Assembly: GCF_001613065.1 (NCBI RefSeq)
Contig: NZ_BDBQ01000004.1
Coordinates: 1-55,081 of the forward strand
DNA: 55,081 nt
Direction: 5' to 3'
Source: Nocardia miyunensis NBRC 108239
GTDB lineage: Bacteria > Actinomycetota > Actinomycetes > Mycobacteriales > Mycobacteriaceae
Shown piece by piece: positions 52,509 to 55,081 of this stretch. The notes beneath the pieces are model-generated. The model made no database searches and was not told the origin of the DNA. It saw only the letters and a list, made by a program, of their open reading frames with translations. Position 1 is the first letter of the stretch; the number at the start of each line of letters is the position of its first letter. A program made the translations under genes and the position numbers.

Positions 52509-55079
52509 GTGGCAGGTGTGGCGTATGAGAGCAGAGGGAGTGTCAAACGCGCCCGCGCGCGCCGATTCAGGCTCGCGGCGCTATCCGCCGCTGTCGTCCT
52601 ACCGATCGCAGCGGGCTATTCGGCAGGTGTGCCGGCTATCGCCCAGCCACCCTCAGTTCCGACCCCCGCACCACGGCAGCCCGCCCCCCGAACCTCAACT
52701 TCCCCGGCTCCCGCAGTCCCACCCCAACCGGCCCCAGCCGCTCCGGCACATGCGGCCCCGGCCGCCGCGCCTACGTCGTCAGTTGCGGCTGCTCGGCCTG
52801 CCGCGGCACCCGCTCCGGCCCCGGTCGTGCCAGCTCCCGCGGCTCCGGCCCCCGCGAGATCGGCAGCGCGTGAAGCTCCGGCTGAGATCGCTGCCCCGAG
52901 GCGCGCCTCGGCTGCTCCGACGCCTGCCCCTGCGGCTTCCGCTCCTCCGGCTCGAGTAGCTCCGCACGAGGTCGCCGCGCCCACTCCGGCTCCTGCTGCG
53001 CCCGCGTCGGCACCGGCTGCTCCGGCTCCCACTGCTCACGCTCCTGCCCCTGCGGCTGCTCCGGCTCCGGCTCCCACTGCTCACCCTCCCGTCCCTGCGG
53101 CTGCTCCGGCCGCCCCCGCACCGGCTCCTGCTGCACCGGCTCCGGCTGCCGGGACGACACCGGCGGCGGGTATGCAGCCTCCTGCTCCGCCCGCGCCGAA
53201 GCCCGCGGCCCCGAAGCCTGCCGCTCCGGCGCCTCAGCCGGCGGCTCCTGCTCCCGCGCCCCAGGCTGCTCCCGCGCCGCAGCCGGCGGCTCCTGCGCCG
53301 CAAGCCGCGCAACCGGCTCCCGCACCGCAGGCCAAGCCGGCGCCGGCGCCCGCTCCGCTGCCGGGTGGGGCGAGTGTGCAGAAGGTGGTGTGGCTGAACC
53401 ACCGGTGGGTTTCGCTGTGGGTCAATTCGCCGTCCATGGCCACGCCGGTTCAGGTGCAGTTGTTGCTGCCGCGTGATTGGTACACCCGGCCGGATATGCG
53501 TTTTCCGCAGCTGATCATGCTCGACGGGCTGCGGGCGACCGACGATTACAGCGGCTGGACGCACGACGCCGGTGCGACCGACTTCTTCGCCGACAAGGAT
53601 GCGCTGGTCGTGCTGCCGATCGGCGGGCAGTCCAGCTTCTACTCCGACTGGGCCAAGCCCGACAACGGCAAGAACTACCAGTGGGAGACCTTCCTGACCA
53701 AGGAACTGTCCCCGGTCCTCGAGAGTCAGTGGCGGGCCACGACCGTGCGCGGTGTGGAAGGACTGTCGATGGGCGGCACGGCGGCGATGTTCCTGGCCGG
53801 GCGAAATCCGAACTGGGTCAAGTACGCGGCCTCGTATTCGGGCTTCCTGACCACAACGACGCTGGGCATGCCGCAGGCGATCATGTACGCGATGCGTGAC
53901 GCGGGGGGCTTCGACGCCAACAACATGTGGGGTCCGCCAACCAGTTCGGAATGGGCCGCGCACGATCCCGCGGGTCTGGCCGAGAAGCTCAAAGGGATCA
54001 GCCTGTACGTCTCCGCGGGCGCGGGCACCACGGGGACCTATGACACGCCATCGGGTGTCGCACCGGGTATGAGCACGAATGTCGCCGGTATGGGCCTCGA
54101 GGTCCTGTCCCGCCTGACCACCCAGAACTTCGTCAGCAAGCTGAACAAGCTGGCGATCCCGGTGACCGCGGAATATCGCCCCTCGGGCACGCATTCCTGG
54201 CCGTACTGGGATTTCGAGATGCGGCAGTCCTGGCCGCAGGCCGCGCAGGCGCTCGGCCTGCAGGCCGACGCCCCCGCCTGCACTTCCGGCGGCGCGATCG
54301 CGGGCGCGGCCAAGGTCGGTCACTGGCTCGGCGCGTGCACCACCGGCGAATACCAGGTGGCGGGTGGCAGCGCACAGGACTTCCACGGCGGTCAGGTCTT
54401 CTGGTCTCCGGCGACCGGTGCGCATCCGGTGGCCGGTGCGATCAGCGGCACCTATCAGGCGACCGCGGGACCCGCTGGGCCGCTGGGCTTTCCGGTCTCC
54501 GACGAACGTCCGCTGCCCGACGGCCACGGACGTTTCCAGAACTTCCGCGACGGCGTGATCTATTGGTCCCCGCAGACCGGCGCGCAGGTGGTGCGCGGGG
54601 CGATCCTGGACGCGTGGCGTCAGCTGGGACTCGAGCGCGGCCCGGCCGGATATCCGACGGGACCGGAGACCAGGACACCGAACCGGGACGGCGTGGTGCA
54701 GGGCTTCCAGAACGGCCCGATGTACTACAGCGCCAAGTCCGGAGCCCACCGGGTGGTGGGGCTGATCCTGGGCAAGTACGCGCAGCTGGGTTTCGAGAAC
54801 AGTTTCCTCGGTTTCCCGGTCGCACCGGAACAGCCGCTGGTCAACGCCGGTCGGATCAGCCGGTTCGAGGGCGGCAACATCTACTGGAGTCCGCTGTCGG
54901 GCGCGTGGGCGGTACGCAACGGACCGATCATGGACGCCTGGGGGAAGCAGGGCTTCGAACACGGCAAGCTCGGCTTCCCGATCAGCGACGAGTTCGCGGT
55001 CCCCGGCGGCGTACAGCAGAACTTCCAGACCGGCTTCATCGTGATCCACGCCGGAAAGCCCGAAATCCACGGGCTGTAG
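52509..55079 (+). CDS. Mycolyltransferase with Pro/Ala linker and C-terminal LGFP repeats
   Basis: 856 residues from the GTG at 52509; GTG 52518 and TTG 52488 are alternatives and none has a strong ribosome site. Signal peptide RRFRLAALSAAVVLPIAAGYS; then about 240 residues of Pro/Ala linker. The antigen-85 domain (about 285-590) has triad Ser420 (GLSMGGTAAM), Glu531 (GLEVLSRL) and His562 (GTHSWPYW). The C-terminal ~230 residues contain four LGFP-type repeats (GPLGFPVSDE, GPAGYPTGPE, SFLGFPVAPE, GKLGFPISDE), which anchor proteins to the wall. The plan resembles corynebacterial PS1/Cmt proteins. The stop TAG at 55077-55079 shows the gene is complete. Confidence 0.93.
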   Translation: MAGVAYESRGSVKRARARRFRLAALSAAVVLPIAAGYSAGVPAIAQPPSVPTPAPRQPAPRTSTSPAPAVPPQPAPAAPAHAAPAAAPTSSVAAARPAAAPAPAPVVPAPAAPAPARSAAREAPAEIAAPRRASAAPTPAPAASAPPARVAPHEVAAPTPAPAAPASAPAAPAPTAHAPAPAAAPAPAPTAHPPVPAAAPAAPAPAPAAPAPAAGTTPAAGMQPPAPPAPKPAAPKPAAPAPQPAAPAPAPQAAPAPQPAAPAPQAAQPAPAPQAKPAPAPAPLPGGASVQKVVWLNHRWVSLWVNSPSMATPVQVQLLLPRDWYTRPDMRFPQLIMLDGLRATDDYSGWTHDAGATDFFADKDALVVLPIGGQSSFYSDWAKPDNGKNYQWETFLTKELSPVLESQWRATTVRGVEGLSMGGTAAMFLAGRNPNWVKYAASYSGFLTTTTLGMPQAIMYAMRDAGGFDANNMWGPPTSSEWAAHDPAGLAEKLKGISLYVSAGAGTTGTYDTPSGVAPGMSTNVAGMGLEVLSRLTTQNFVSKLNKLAIPVTAEYRPSGTHSWPYWDFEMRQSWPQAAQALGLQADAPACTSGGAIAGAAKVGHWLGACTTGEYQVAGGSAQDFHGGQVFWSPATGAHPVAGAISGTYQATAGPAGPLGFPVSDERPLPDGHGRFQNFRDGVIYWSPQTGAQVVRGAILDAWRQLGLERGPAGYPTGPETRTPNRDGVVQGFQNGPMYYSAKSGAHRVVGLILGKYAQLGFENSFLGFPVAPEQPLVNAGRISRFEGGNIYWSPLSGAWAVRNGPIMDAWGKQGFEHGKLGFPISDEFAVPGGVQQNFQTGFIVIHAGKPEIHGL

Positions 55080-55081
55080 AT

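Noticed and set aside
52779..55070. 763-codon frame antisense to the LGFP mycolyltransferase
   Set aside because: Arg/Ser/Gly-rich mirror of the Pro/Ala linker and LGFP region.

Overview
The window reads as chromosome of a mycolic-acid-containing actinomycete, most likely a Nocardia or close relative. Support: high-GC codon use with many GTG starts; the galactan/arabinan assembly run glf, glfT2, PAP2 phosphatase, ubiA, aftB; four antigen-85-type mycolyltransferases in a row, one fused to LGFP repeats; a PE/PPE/EspG trio; an IdeR-type iron box. Gene order and orientation follow, in reverse, much of the M. tuberculosis Rv3840-Rv3803c stretch as I recall it. The species cannot be fixed from sequence alone.

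Layout. 1-8.4 kb: N-terminus of a proline-rich protein running off the left edge, a CPBP protease-like membrane protein, a DUF2470 protein behind an iron box, a small hypothetical, pheA and a histidine phosphatase, the PE-PPE-EspG operon, a zincin-like protein and a septum-formation-family membrane protein. 8.4-21 kb: serS, a GGDEF/EAL protein with a degenerate GGDEF site, a Gfo/Idh/MocA oxidoreductase, a metallo-beta-lactamase/Rieske protein, a lipoprotein, two tandem PlsC-type acyltransferases, an AraC regulator divergent from an NmrA-like protein, and an agmatine-deiminase-family protein lacking the catalytic cysteine. 21-29 kb: a six-gene minus-strand dpp/opp operon with a fused double ATPase and two substrate-binding lipoproteins. 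29-39.8 kb: two proline-rich four-helix membrane proteins, a Cof-type HAD phosphatase, a peptidoglycan amidase, a SpoIID/LytB-domain protein with a decayed 3' tail array, a MerR/TipAS regulator and a secreted protein. 39.8-55 kb: the cell-wall core, glf, an antisense TnpB gene, glfT2, PAP2, ubiA, aftB, then the four mycolyltransferases; terminator-like hairpins follow the first three and the window ends at the stop of the fourth.

How it fits together. Glf makes UDP-galactofuranose, GlfT2 polymerises galactan, UbiA with the PAP2 phosphatase supplies the decaprenyl-phosphate route to the arabinose donor, AftB caps arabinan, and the antigen-85 enzymes transfer mycolates onto it. PlsC acyltransferases, amidase and SpoIID protein are plausible further envelope functions.

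Items most worth a second look: the catalytically intact TnpB inserted between glf and glfT2; the Cys-less agmatine-deiminase homologue with a new Cys beside its catalytic His; the iron box by the DUF2470 gene; the stand-alone PE/PPE/EspG operon; the hairpin repeats before serS; and the tandem decay of the SpoIID gene's 3' end. All assignments are by eye from translated sequence; no database search was run.
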